A stretch of DNA of 64,000 bases from NORP181 sp047623555. Lineage in GTDB: Bacteria; Pseudomonadota; Alphaproteobacteria; Rhodobacterales; Rhodobacteraceae. Location of the stretch: the NCBI GenBank assembly GCA_047623555.1, contig JBLHMP010000001.1, positions 30,977 through 94,976 of the forward strand. Direction: 5' to 3'. Positions 46,670 to 55,116 of this stretch are shown in pieces. How positions within the stretch are numbered: the stretch's first letter is position 1; every line of letters begins with the position of its first letter. The notes beneath the pieces are model-generated. The model worked only from the letters and a program-made list of their open reading frames with translations. It searched no databases and was not told the DNA's origin. The position numbers were made by a program, and so were the translations under genes.

Positions 46670-47724
46670 TTCGCCCTCGGATCGAAGAATTTATAAAGAA
46701 GGTCCGAAAAGATATTCAGACAGACAAAGACGAGCCCAACCACCACTGTGCCGCCCATGACCGCATTCATATCTGCCGACAGCAATGATGTGGTAATGTA
46801 GGATCCGATGCCGGGCCAAGAAAAAATGATTTCAGTCAGAACCGAGCCTTCGAGCAGACCCGCATAGCTAAGGGCAATGACGGTAACCAGCTGTACTTTG
46901 ATGTTGGCAAAGGCGTGACGCCAGATCACCGTGCTTTCTTTCAAACCCTTGACCCGGGCAGTGGTGACATATTCTGCGCTTAGTTGTTCCAGCATGAAAC
47001 TGCGGGTCATGCGGCTGATATAGGCCAGCGAATAATAGCCCAGCAGGCTGGCGGGCAGGATGATGTGGGAAAACGCATTGCGGAAAATCGTCCAGTCCCC
47101 GGCAAGGGCGGAATCAATCAGGATCATGCCGGTTACCGGTGGGATTATGTCCTCATAAAAAATGTCGAGCCGCCCGGGGCCACCGACCCAGCCAAGGATG
47201 CCGTAAAACACCAATAGCCCGATCAAGCCAAGCCAGAACACCGGCATTGAATAACCGACTAACGCCACGACACGGGCGACCTGATCAACCCAAGTGCCAC
47301 GTTTGACGGCGGCAATAACGCCAAGCGGCACACCGACAAACACACCGATCAGGGTGCCCAGCGTGGCCAGCTCTAGCGTCGCTGGGAACAGGCGTTTGAT
47401 GTCTTTGGAAACCGCAAAGCCGGTGCGCAGGGATTTGCCAAAATCACCCTGAACCACGTCCGTCACATAGGTGAAAAACTGCACGATCAGCGGCTTATCA
47501 AGACCCAGTTTCAGATAGGCCGCATCATACATTTCTTTGGTCGCACGTTCGCCGACCACTGATAAAACGGGATCAACAGGCATCACGCGGCCAATAAAGA
47601 AGGTGACAAAAAGCAGGCCCAGCATAGTGACCGCAATGGCCCCCAGCGTCTTTGCCGCTTTGATCAGAAATTGTAAAAAGGGCGACCTGCGCCGCCCTTT
47701 CATATTCACGTCAGCCAATGCCAT
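46666..47724 (-). CDS. Dipeptide-type ABC transporter permease (DppB-like)
   Basis: 352 residues, six helices, starting around 20-45 (AVTMLGLLFVTFFIGRVMPVDP). Family features are KLGLDKPLIVQFFTYVTDVVQGDFGKS, the EAA loop YVTTARVKGLKESTVIWRHAF and EIIFSWPGIG. Its ATG shares a base with the stop of the binding-protein gene. Confidence 0.92.
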   Translation of the reverse strand: MALADVNMKGRRRSPFLQFLIKAAKTLGAIAVTMLGLLFVTFFIGRVMPVDPVLSVVGERATKEMYDAAYLKLGLDKPLIVQFFTYVTDVVQGDFGKSLRTGFAVSKDIKRLFPATLELATLGTLIGVFVGVPLGVIAAVKRGTWVDQVARVVALVGYSMPVFWLGLIGLLVFYGILGWVGGPGRLDIFYEDIIPPVTGMILIDSALAGDWTIFRNAFSHIILPASLLGYYSLAYISRMTRSFMLEQLSAEYVTTARVKGLKESTVIWRHAFANIKVQLVTVIALSYAGLLEGSVLTEIIFSWPGIGSYITTSLLSADMNAVMGGTVVVGLVFVCLNIFSDLLYKFFDPRAK

Positions 47725-49325
47725 TACTTAGTGACATCCCAATATGCTGCACCGGTGATCGCGCCACCGGCGCTCCAGCCGGCAACTTTTGCCTGAAGAC
47801 CGGACTGTTCAACCTTTTGGAACATGATCGCAAAAGGTGATACCTTTTGGTGCTCGCGCTGAATGGCCTCGTACATGGAGGCACGTTTGGCACGGTCACC
47901 TTCAACAACTGCGGCCAAAGTGTCGTTGGACATTTCTGGGATACCCCAGGAATTGCGCCATGCCAGCAGGCCAGTTGCCGCCGCTTCGTCCGAGTTGTCG
48001 GGGTTGAATGCGAATGTACCAGCGTTGGTGTTGGGATCTGGATAGTCCGGGCCCCATGCGCCGACATAGATGTCATGTTCGCGGGCACGGTATACACCAA
48101 GGATCTGTTTGCCAGTTCCGACGGTGATTTCGGCGGTGATGCCTGCCTTTGCAAAGGTGTTCTGCAACGACTGGGCAATTTCGATCCGTTCCTGTGCTTC
48201 GCGCACAAACAGACCAACGGTGAACCCGTCGGCATAGCCAGCCTCGGCGAGCAGGGCTTTGGCTTTTTCAACGTTCATCGTATACGGTTTGTCGTCAATT
48301 TCACCCAGATAGGTGCGCGGCAGGAAAGCCTGATGCACGGTATACTGACCTTTGAGGAAACTGTTGGCCATGCCGTCATAGTCGATCAGATATTTGATCG
48401 CCATTGCCACCTTTGGGTTAGACAATGCTTCGTGCTTTTGGTTGAGCGAGATATACATCAACCGGCCACGCAATTCGGAGTCAATGACAACACCATCCAC
48501 GGAAGATGCACCAGTCACATCTTCGGGGTTCAGGTTGCGGGCAACGTCAATATCACCGCGTTCCAGCAGCAGACGCTGGGTGGCGCTTTCTTGAATGTGA
48601 CGGACAACAACGCGCTTCATCGCCGGAGCACCGTCGTAATAGTCTTCATTTGCGGTTAACGTCAGGCTCTCGTTTGGCTTCCAGTTGCCCAATGTGTAGG
48701 GGCCGGAACCGGCGGTGTTGGTGCGCAGCCATTCGTTGCCAAGATCGCCGTCAATTTCATTTGCCATCGCCGTTTTCATGTCGACAATGCCACCGATTGT
48801 GGCGGTCATGCAGTTCAAAATAAACGACGTCGCATAGCGTTTGTCGGTTTTGATCACCAGCGTCATGTCATCGGTTGCAACGATGGTCTCACCGACATTA
48901 TCAGCGCTAAAGCCGAACTGTGTCAGGATAAACGAAGGCGTTTTGTTGAGGGTCACCGCACGGCGCAGGCTGAATTCGGCGTCTTTCGCCGTGACCGGAT
49001 TACCGGAATGGAATTTGACACCGGCGCGCATGTGGAAGGTAATGGTCTTGCCATCCTCAGAGACATCCCAGCTCTCGGCGAGATCAGGTTTATAGCCCGC
49101 TTGAAGGTCAGATGGATCAAAATTGACCAAACGCGAATAGATATTGCGGCTGGCGTCACCGCCGGCAAATTCAAATGACTGGGCCGGATCAAGCGTGGTG
49201 ATGTCGTCAATACGGTTGGCGATGACCAGCATATTCGCCGGTGTTTCGGCCATAACCGGCACTGACGCAACGCTGGCCGCAATGGCCATCGAGACGCTGA
49301 AAATTATAGATGAAAAAGGTTTCAT
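47724..49325 (-). CDS. Family 5 (dipeptide-type) substrate-binding protein
   Basis: 533 residues with a signal peptide 1-26 (cleavage after VMA). Family-5 signatures: DDITTLDPAQSFEFAGGDASRNIYSRLVNFD, LAESWDVSEDGKTITFHMRAGVKFHSGNPVTAKDAEFS and AGSGPYTLGNWKPNE. Binds peptides or other solutes such as nickel, opines or aromatic conjugates. First gene of the importer. It lies 182 bases downstream of the galBCD-like genes on the same strand, and that gap shows no gene, so import of a related substrate is possible but unproven. Confidence 0.92.
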   Translation of the reverse strand: MKPFSSIIFSVSMAIAASVASVPVMAETPANMLVIANRIDDITTLDPAQSFEFAGGDASRNIYSRLVNFDPSDLQAGYKPDLAESWDVSEDGKTITFHMRAGVKFHSGNPVTAKDAEFSLRRAVTLNKTPSFILTQFGFSADNVGETIVATDDMTLVIKTDKRYATSFILNCMTATIGGIVDMKTAMANEIDGDLGNEWLRTNTAGSGPYTLGNWKPNESLTLTANEDYYDGAPAMKRVVVRHIQESATQRLLLERGDIDVARNLNPEDVTGASSVDGVVIDSELRGRLMYISLNQKHEALSNPKVAMAIKYLIDYDGMANSFLKGQYTVHQAFLPRTYLGEIDDKPYTMNVEKAKALLAEAGYADGFTVGLFVREAQERIEIAQSLQNTFAKAGITAEITVGTGKQILGVYRAREHDIYVGAWGPDYPDPNTNAGTFAFNPDNSDEAAATGLLAWRNSWGIPEMSNDTLAAVVEGDRAKRASMYEAIQREHQKVSPFAIMFQKVEQSGLQAKVAGWSAGGAITGAAYWDVTK

Positions 49326-49507
49326 GTGAATCCCCCGTGTTAGAGTTTCTGATTAAGCAGACCATATCACGATGGAATTATTTGAGGGAAAGTCAATCAA
49401 TGTTTTGGAATTACGTTGGGAAAGTTAATAATTTCAGCTGTTTAACCTGCGCAATCCCGGTTGTTAAGCAATTTTCTGGGCCGTCTGTAAAGGTCGTGCT
49501 GGTGCCG

Positions 49508-50563
49508 CTATGGTGTAAAGACAACGCCATCCATCAGTTTGCGCGCGGTGCGCAGAATCGCCGCTGAGGCAATTGTGCCCTGTGCATCCAGCGTTGCAAC
49601 CACGGTCATCTCACCGGTTGGATGCTCGACTGCAAGGCTGCGGTGTTTGCCCGTACCTGTCGCGGCGAGGGCATAAGCCGGGCTATTTTTCAGCAGACAG
49701 GCGGTGGCGACGCTGACCGCGCCAAGAACGCCAATCGCCTTATGGCAACGATGCGGAATGAACGTGCGGGTGGAAATGGCCCCGCCCTGTTTCGCGGCGC
49801 TGACCATGGTCATTTTTGGCACCGATTTTAGCGACACATCGCCAAGGTTCATCAAGTGCCCGGCTTGCAGGCGAATGGCCTCAAGCCGCTGGCGCAAAGT
49901 TTCGTTTGCTTCAAGCGTTTCGGGGGTTTCGTCGCCGGTGATACCCAGATCAGCGGCGCGCATCACCACGCAGGGCATGCCGTTGTCGATCATGGTCAGG
50001 TTGATTCCGTCAATCACATCAACCTCGTTTCCGGTGGGCAGCAACGCGCCACAGGTCGACCCGGCGGTGTCTTGGAATTCAACCGGGACAGGCGCGGAAA
50101 ATCCCGGAACCCCGTCAATTCTGGCCTCACCGGCATAGATAACCTGACCATCAGGTGTTTGTACGCTCACCACCGCAATCTGGCAGGTGTTTTGCATGAA
50201 AACGGTGACCGGGGTTTCGCCAGCTAGTGCAGGCACCAGCCCGCGCTCAATGGCAAAGGGCGCGACACCGGCAAGAATATTGCCGCAGTTCTGCATGTCG
50301 GTGACTATGGCCTGATCCACCATCACCTGCAAAAACAGGTAATCAACGTCGACGCCCTCACGATCAGAGGCTGCGACCACCGCCACTTTTGAGGTTAGCG
50401 GGTCGGCCCCGCCCATGCCGTCGATCTGGCGGGAATCCGGGCTTCCCATAATGGCCAGCAAAAATGCGTCCCGTGCCGGGGCGTCGGATGGCAGATCAGA
50501 GGCCAGAAAATAGCCGCCCTTTGAGGTGCCACCGCGCATCCACATGCAAGGGGCGCTAGACAT
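49508..50563 (-). CDS. galD: 4-oxalomesaconate tautomerase (GalD), PrpF family
   Basis: 351 residues. PrpF-type fold with the opening [55 protein letters not shown] and C-terminal [19 protein letters not shown]. GalD isomerises the keto and enol forms of 4-oxalomesaconate in gallate and protocatechuate 4,5-cleavage routes; PrpF homologues act on aconitate, but the neighbours favour GalD. It overlaps galC by 8 bases. Confidence 0.86.
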   Translation of the reverse strand: MSSAPCMWMRGGTSKGGYFLASDLPSDAPARDAFLLAIMGSPDSRQIDGMGGADPLTSKVAVVAASDREGVDVDYLFLQVMVDQAIVTDMQNCGNILAGVAPFAIERGLVPALAGETPVTVFMQNTCQIAVVSVQTPDGQVIYAGEARIDGVPGFSAPVPVEFQDTAGSTCGALLPTGNEVDVIDGINLTMIDNGMPCVVMRAADLGITGDETPETLEANETLRQRLEAIRLQAGHLMNLGDVSLKSVPKMTMVSAAKQGGAISTRTFIPHRCHKAIGVLGAVSVATACLLKNSPAYALAATGTGKHRSLAVEHPTGEMTVVATLDAQGTIASAAILRTARKLMDGVVFTP

Positions 50564-51230
50564 ATTTTAGGCCCATCTTAGCCAGCCGTTCGCGCATGTT
50601 GTACATGTCTAATCCCAACTCTCCGGCCTCAAACCTTGCGCGTTTGTCGGCCTCGTTGGCCTCGCGTGCGAGCGACTTTTCAAGCACCTCGGCCGCCTCT
50701 TCGCGGCGCACGACGCAGACGCCATCATCATCGGCAACGATCACATCTCCGGGGTTGATAAGCGCGTCGGCGCAGACAACCGGAACATTGACCGAGCCGA
50801 CGGTTTCTTTGATGGTACCTTGGGCAAACACCGCTTTGGACCAGACTGGGAAATCCATTTCCTTGAGGTCACGCAAATCACGCACACCGGCGTCGATGAT
50901 CAAGCCCTTGCAGCCGCGTGCCTTGGCAGATGTGGCCAGCAAATCGCCGAAATACCCGGCGTTTGAAGGCGAAGTTGTGCCCAGCACCAGAATATCCCCG
51001 GCTTTCAGCTGCTCAACCGCCACATGCAGCATCCAGTTGTCGCAGGGTGGCGCAAGGATGGTCAGCGCCGATCCGGCGATGCGTGTGCCGGAATAAATCG
51101 GCCGCATATACTCGGCCAGCAGACCCTTGCGGCCCTGTGCTTCGTGCACGGTTGAGACGCCACATTCGGCCAACCCGTCGATGATGGCCTGATCGGCCCG
51201 TTCAATGTTTTGAACTACAATACCTGACAT
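50556..51230 (-). CDS. galC: 4-carboxy-4-hydroxy-2-oxoadipate aldolase (GalC/LigK, RraA-like fold)
   Basis: 224 residues. RraA/HMG-CHA aldolase features: [13 protein letters not shown] near 26-38, [41 protein letters not shown] (about 78-117, with the metal Asp and GD pair) and [12 protein letters not shown]. Such class II aldolases split CHA into pyruvate and oxaloacetate, and also decarboxylate oxaloacetate. Overlaps the dioxygenase-like gene by 16 bases, so they are co-translated. Confidence 0.88.
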   Translation of the reverse strand: MSGIVVQNIERADQAIIDGLAECGVSTVHEAQGRKGLLAEYMRPIYSGTRIAGSALTILAPPCDNWMLHVAVEQLKAGDILVLGTTSPSNAGYFGDLLATSAKARGCKGLIIDAGVRDLRDLKEMDFPVWSKAVFAQGTIKETVGSVNVPVVCADALINPGDVIVADDDGVCVVRREEAAEVLEKSLAREANEADKRARFEAGELGLDMYNMRERLAKMGLKYV

Positions 51231-51910
51231 AAGCCTGCCTGTTTCTGCACCGGTGGGGTGCCGTGTGTGTGGTAAGTTTCAATGGGTTTTAGACCCCAGG
51301 CCTGACCTTTCTTGCGGTCATCCTCGGTCCAGACCACGGTCTCCCAATCGGGGGCGAGGACCAGTAGGGCATTGGCATTGGCCAGCTCGACAGGGGTGCC
51401 CAGACAGGTGATCATAAAGTCGCGGAACACCGAAACGTCTTTGGACAGCAGGTTGAGATGGTCAAGGCGGCGAGGACAGGCGCCGCGCCCATGATAGCGC
51501 TGTGCGAGGTTTTTAAACGCTGGTTTTTCACCCTCGGGGGCGACGTATTTTACCGTGTCCCAATAGAGTTCGAACACATGCCCAAACGGATCACTGAACC
51601 GATAGGCGCGGCCATGGCCCATGTCGCTAGCCACCCATTCACCACCATAGCCGCCACCCTGAATCGCCGCAACGCGACGGTCCAGTGCCTCGGGTGAGGA
51701 CACCCGATAGCCGATGTGACCAACGCCGGTTGTGTGGTTACGGGTCAGTTTCAGCGTGTGGAATTCGTAATCATCCCATGGCCGCAAATAGGCGCTGTTT
51801 TCGTCGTGCCCGTTCTCGGTCAGGCCATAGACCCGGATAAAGAAACCAAGGCTTTCATCGAATTTATCGGTGTAGACCTCAACATGACCTAGATGAGCGA
51901 CTTCGCTCAT
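51215..51910 (-). CDS. Extradiol (catechol 2,3-dioxygenase-like, VOC) protein with internal deletion, probably inactive
   Basis: 231 residues, against roughly 300 or more for intact two-domain type I extradiol dioxygenases. The N-terminal VOC domain is whole ([24 protein letters not shown] to [17 protein letters not shown]), and the second domain starts well with [11 protein letters not shown], where His151 is the first iron ligand. At residue 171-173 the text jumps from TCLGT to PVELANA, which in relatives lies near the end of the domain. The iron-binding Glu (in VEL) remains, but the middle strand with the second His ligand is gone. The DNA join is near 51394. The reading frame is unbroken and the tail HTHGTPP is normal. 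ATGA overlap with galB. Confidence 0.8.
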   Translation of the reverse strand: MSEVAHLGHVEVYTDKFDESLGFFIRVYGLTENGHDENSAYLRPWDDYEFHTLKLTRNHTTGVGHIGYRVSSPEALDRRVAAIQGGGYGGEWVASDMGHGRAYRFSDPFGHVFELYWDTVKYVAPEGEKPAFKNLAQRYHGRGACPRRLDHLNLLSKDVSVFRDFMITCLGTPVELANANALLVLAPDWETVVWTEDDRKKGQAWGLKPIETYHTHGTPPVQKQAGLCQVL

Positions 51911-52644
51911 GATAACTCATCTACTGTTCTGGGAAATACCGACTGGAAGCCTTCGGCGTAACGGGAAGCACGACCACCGGCCATGCCCCCCGAATTACGC
52001 CGGAAATGGTTGCCGCGGTTTTCTGCTACGTTGGTGTAAAAGTCCCACAGATGTTCCTGACCCTGCATACATTCAATCGCGGCGCGCTTTTTGTCCCACA
52101 CATCGGTGATGTCCAGAAACGTATCGGGTTTCCACTCCATCTGCTCGGTCTGGTGCGGTTCAAACAGATACAATTGCGGTGCACCCAATACCTTTTCACC
52201 CGGATTATGACCCCAGGCCTGCGCGACCATCCGGCATTCAAGAACAAATTTGGTCGTGTTCATATGGTCGGTATTATAAGGGTCCCACATCGAATGGCAG
52301 AACATGAAATTCGGCTGCACTTCGCGGATCACATCCACCAGCATGTCGCGGGCGCGGGCCCCCAGATCCAGCGGATAATCCCCCAGATCAAAGAACCGGA
52401 TATCGGTGACACCCAAGGCGGCGGCGGCATTCTCGGCCTCTTTGCGGCGCGCCTCTTTGACTCGCTCAAGGGTCATGCCCTCTTGTTTCCACAGCTTGGC
52501 GCTCTCGCCGCGTTCACCATAAGACAGGCACACAATTGTGACCTCATAGCCTTTGGCCTGATGCAGCGCGATCGCACCGCCGGCCCGCCAGACAAAATCT
52601 GCCGCATGGGCGCTTATGACCAAGGCCGTTTTCTTGTCCGTCAT
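51907..52644 (-). CDS. galB: 4-oxalomesaconate hydratase (GalB), PIG-L family
   Basis: 245 residues from the ATG at 52644. PIG-L-type metal enzyme: SAHAADFVWRAGGAIALHQAKGYEVTIVCLSYGERGESAKLWKQEG (about 10-55), HSMWDPYNTDHMNTT with zinc histidines, and FEPHQTEQMEWKPDTFLDITDVWDKKRAAI. The combination with CLSYGERGESAKLW is characteristic of Pseudomonas GalB, which hydrates 4-oxalomesaconate to CHA, rather than of sugar deacetylases. It opens the galB-(dioxygenase)-galC-galD operon and is divergent from the double-HTH LysR gene. Confidence 0.87.
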   Translation of the reverse strand: MTDKKTALVISAHAADFVWRAGGAIALHQAKGYEVTIVCLSYGERGESAKLWKQEGMTLERVKEARRKEAENAAAALGVTDIRFFDLGDYPLDLGARARDMLVDVIREVQPNFMFCHSMWDPYNTDHMNTTKFVLECRMVAQAWGHNPGEKVLGAPQLYLFEPHQTEQMEWKPDTFLDITDVWDKKRAAIECMQGQEHLWDFYTNVAENRGNHFRRNSGGMAGGRASRYAEGFQSVFPRTVDELS

Positions 52645-52694
52645 GTGCTGAACATCCTGTTGCTGAACCAAACTGTATATAAATGGCTCTGTAT

Positions 52695-52709
52695 GGTGAC
52701 TCTGTCACC
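52695..52709. promoter_or_regulatory. Inverted repeat in the galB/LysR divergent region
   Basis: GGTGA-N5-TCACC, a perfect five-base dyad, 50 bases before the galB start. A second AT-rich stretch (CTATAATTTTTAGCTATAAAG, 52740-52760) has the T-N11-A form used by LysR proteins. Either could be the binding site of the divergent regulator. No experimental support is visible. Confidence 0.4.
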
Positions 52710-52796
52710 CTAAAAAGACTATTTCAAATCACCTTGGATGCTATAATTTTTAGCTATAAAGTCAAAATCACCCGCCACCCACAAAGGACGCCTTAG

Positions 52797-54020
52797 GTGA
52801 GTTTCAAGTTCCCCAATATCCGCCATTTGCGCGCCCTAAGCGAAGTCGCCCGGCACAAAGGCATAAGTGCGGCGGCCGATGCTGTGTTCTTGTCGCAACC
52901 GGCGATCACCCAGGCGATTACCAAACTTGAACAGCGCCTTGGCGTGGTGCTGTTTGACCGGCTGCCCAGCGGTATGAGCGTGACCGAACCGGGCGCGATG
53001 TTTGTTGCGCGGGTGAACCGGACATTGGCGCATCTTAAGGTTGGATTTGACGAAGCCAGCCGTTTGCATGTGGGTAAAACCGGCAACCGCCGGGCGCAGG
53101 CGGATCGTTTGGTGACCGCTGCGCAATTGCGCGCCCTGACCGCATTGGCCGAGGCGCAAAGCTTTACCATCGCCGCCCGCAGCATTGGCATTTCGCAACC
53201 GTCCATTCACCGGGCCGGGCGTGGGTTGGAAGATCTGGTGGGCTATGCGTTGTTTGATGCCGCCAGTCAGGGCATTGAGTTAACCAAACCTGCCGAACTA
53301 TTGGCGCGCCACATTCGGCTGGCCGCCAGCGAAATGCAGCAGGCGTTTTACGAGATCGACGCCTATAAGGGGCGCGATTCGACGCTCATTGTGATTGGCT
53401 CATTGCCGTTGGCGCGGACCCGCATTTTGCCGCGGGCGATGCACCTGATGCAAAAGCAAAACAAGGGCGTGCAGCTGCGCACGATCGAAGGCCCATATTC
53501 CGAATTGTTGCGCAGTCTGCGCTATGGCGAGAGCGATTTTTTGATTGGGGCGCTGCGTGACCCGGTGCCAACCGATGATGTTGAGCAGTTTCCGTTGTTT
53601 GACGATCTGTTGGCCATCGTCGTGCGCCGGGGCCATCCGTTGTGTGATCTGGCCAATCCGGTGTTGGATGACACGCTGGCCTATCCATGGATCGCACCGC
53701 CCAGGGAAACCCCGGCAGGCAGCTATCTAAGCGCGGTTCTTGGCATCCCTGAAATGGATAAAACGCCGGTCAAAGTTGTGTCCAGCTCGCTGATATTGGT
53801 ACGGGGCATGTTGCTTGAGGGCGATTATGTGACGATCATTTCGCATCATCAGGTGCGCCACGAACTTGACAACGGCACACTTGTAACCCTGCCCATCGCG
53901 TTGCCGGACAGCGCCCGCGCCATTGGTCTGACCCTGCGCAAAAGTTGGAAACCTACCCCAACCCAAGAGGTGTTTTTGGACATCGTAAAGGCCACGGCCA
54001 CGCAAATCGGCCAAAGCTGA
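52797..54020 (+). CDS. LysR-type regulator with two tandem helix-turn-helix domains
   Basis: 407 residues, about 100 more than a usual LysR protein. The first DNA-binding domain is at 6-65 (RHLRALSEVARHKGISAAADAVFLSQPAITQAITKLEQRLG). A second, separate one is at 106-165 (AAQLRALTALAEAQSFTIAARSIGISQPSIHRAGRGLEDLVG), and the effector-binding domain follows (about 195-400). Both domains keep the recognition-helix pattern SQPAI/SQPSI. It starts with GTG at 52797 and is divergent from galB, so it probably controls the aromatic lower pathway, as GalR does in Pseudomonas. The duplication could let one subunit contact two half-sites. Confidence 0.87.
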   Translation: MSFKFPNIRHLRALSEVARHKGISAAADAVFLSQPAITQAITKLEQRLGVVLFDRLPSGMSVTEPGAMFVARVNRTLAHLKVGFDEASRLHVGKTGNRRAQADRLVTAAQLRALTALAEAQSFTIAARSIGISQPSIHRAGRGLEDLVGYALFDAASQGIELTKPAELLARHIRLAASEMQQAFYEIDAYKGRDSTLIVIGSLPLARTRILPRAMHLMQKQNKGVQLRTIEGPYSELLRSLRYGESDFLIGALRDPVPTDDVEQFPLFDDLLAIVVRRGHPLCDLANPVLDDTLAYPWIAPPRETPAGSYLSAVLGIPEMDKTPVKVVSSSLILVRGMLLEGDYVTIISHHQVRHELDNGTLVTLPIALPDSARAIGLTLRKSWKPTPTQEVFLDIVKATATQIGQS

Positions 54021-54110
54021 CATTAGCAAATTGAATGGGGCGGCCAGCTATTTTATTTTACGCCGTGTTGGGCGCTCTGCTAGCGTCGGTTGACACGAAC
54101 GCAGGAATTG

Positions 54111-55052
54111 ATGGCGATGACATCCAGAACCCTTATGAAAAACCACCGAACTTTGTCGTTCATTGGATTTGGCGAGGCAGCACAAGCGTTTGCCAAAGGG
54201 ATCATGGGGGATGCCCCGGATTTGGGCGTTGCGGCCTATGACATCAAAACCGCGTCTGGCGATACGGCGACCGAGGCCGCCAAATGGCAGGATTATGAGG
54301 CTAAAGGCATCAGCGGTCGGGCCAGTTCTGCTGAACTGCTGGCTGGTGAAAAACTGGTGTTCTGTCTGGTGACGGCGGATCAGGCATTGTCTGCGGCTAA
54401 AACTGCGGCACAGCAGATTGCGCTGGGGGCGTTCTATTTCAACGGAAATTCCTGTGCGCCGAAAACCAAACAGGCCAGCGCGCAGATGATCGAGGCGGCG
54501 GGGGCGCGTTATGTGGACGTGGCTATTATGTCGCCGGTTCATCCCGCAGGCCACAAGGCGCCGTTGCTGGTCAGTGGCCCCCATGCCGAGGCCGTGGCCG
54601 AAGTGTTGGCCGGTTTGGGCATGATGCCAAAGGTCGAGGCGGGCGATATTGGTCGTGCGTCGTCGATCAAGATGATCCGGTCGGTGATGGTTAAAGGAAT
54701 TGAGGCGTTGGTTGCCGAATGCGTGCTTGCCGGGACCAAAGCGGGCGTCGCCGATGTGGTGCTGGACAGTCTGGATAAAACCTTTCCCGGGTTTGATTGG
54801 AAAGCGCGGTCGGCCTATAATTTTGAACGGATGATGGTGCATGGCAACCGTCGCGCCGCCGAAATGCGCGAAGTGGCGATTACGCTAAGCGATCTGGGGC
54901 TGAACAATGGCATGTCCACGGCGATTGCCGATTGGCAGCAGGTGATTGGTGGGCTCAATTTGGACGCGGGCGAAAATAACTATGACGCCCGGGCGAATGC
55001 GATTTTGGCCGCACTGGCTGATGGGGCGGATGAGGATCAGGTCGTCACATAA
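54111..55052 (+). CDS. NAD(P)-dependent dehydrogenase-like protein with C-terminal DUF1932
   Basis: 313 residues from the ATG at 54111, with CAGGA upstream; TTG at 54090 is less likely. An N-terminal Rossmann domain (LSFIGFGEAAQAFAKGIMGDAPDLGVAAYDI) of the 6-phosphogluconate/3-hydroxyisobutyrate dehydrogenase group is followed by a helical DUF1932 domain (about 195-270, with SIKMIRSVMVKGIEALVAECVLAG). The catalytic Lys region is IKMIRSVMVKG. It follows the LysR gene on the same strand. The substrate is unknown; a step in aromatic-acid breakdown is a guess from location. Confidence 0.78.
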   Translation: MAMTSRTLMKNHRTLSFIGFGEAAQAFAKGIMGDAPDLGVAAYDIKTASGDTATEAAKWQDYEAKGISGRASSAELLAGEKLVFCLVTADQALSAAKTAAQQIALGAFYFNGNSCAPKTKQASAQMIEAAGARYVDVAIMSPVHPAGHKAPLLVSGPHAEAVAEVLAGLGMMPKVEAGDIGRASSIKMIRSVMVKGIEALVAECVLAGTKAGVADVVLDSLDKTFPGFDWKARSAYNFERMMVHGNRRAAEMREVAITLSDLGLNNGMSTAIADWQQVIGGLNLDAGENNYDARANAILAALADGADEDQVVT

Positions 55053-55070
55053 CTCTGAACCGTTATGACT

Positions 55071-55105
55071 GTTTCGCCCGGGCCATTTTGTGACCCGGGC
55101 GAAAC
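55071..55105. terminator. Strong bidirectional terminator
   Basis: GTTTCGCCCGGG and CCCGGGCGAAAC form a perfect twelve-base-pair stem with an eleven-base loop, between the convergent DUF1932 and aminotransferase genes. The A/T ends of the stem act as the tract in both directions. Confidence 0.85.
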
Positions 55106-55116
55106 CAATTTAGGGT

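Noticed and set aside
49508..50563. GalD considered as PrpF of the methylcitrate cycle
   Set aside because: No prpB, prpC or acnD is adjacent, and galB and galC are.
51907..52644. GalB first read as a sugar N-deacetylase of the PIG-L family
   Set aside because: The CLSYGERGESAKLW and FEPHQ segments and the galC/galD neighbours fit 4-oxalomesaconate hydratase better.
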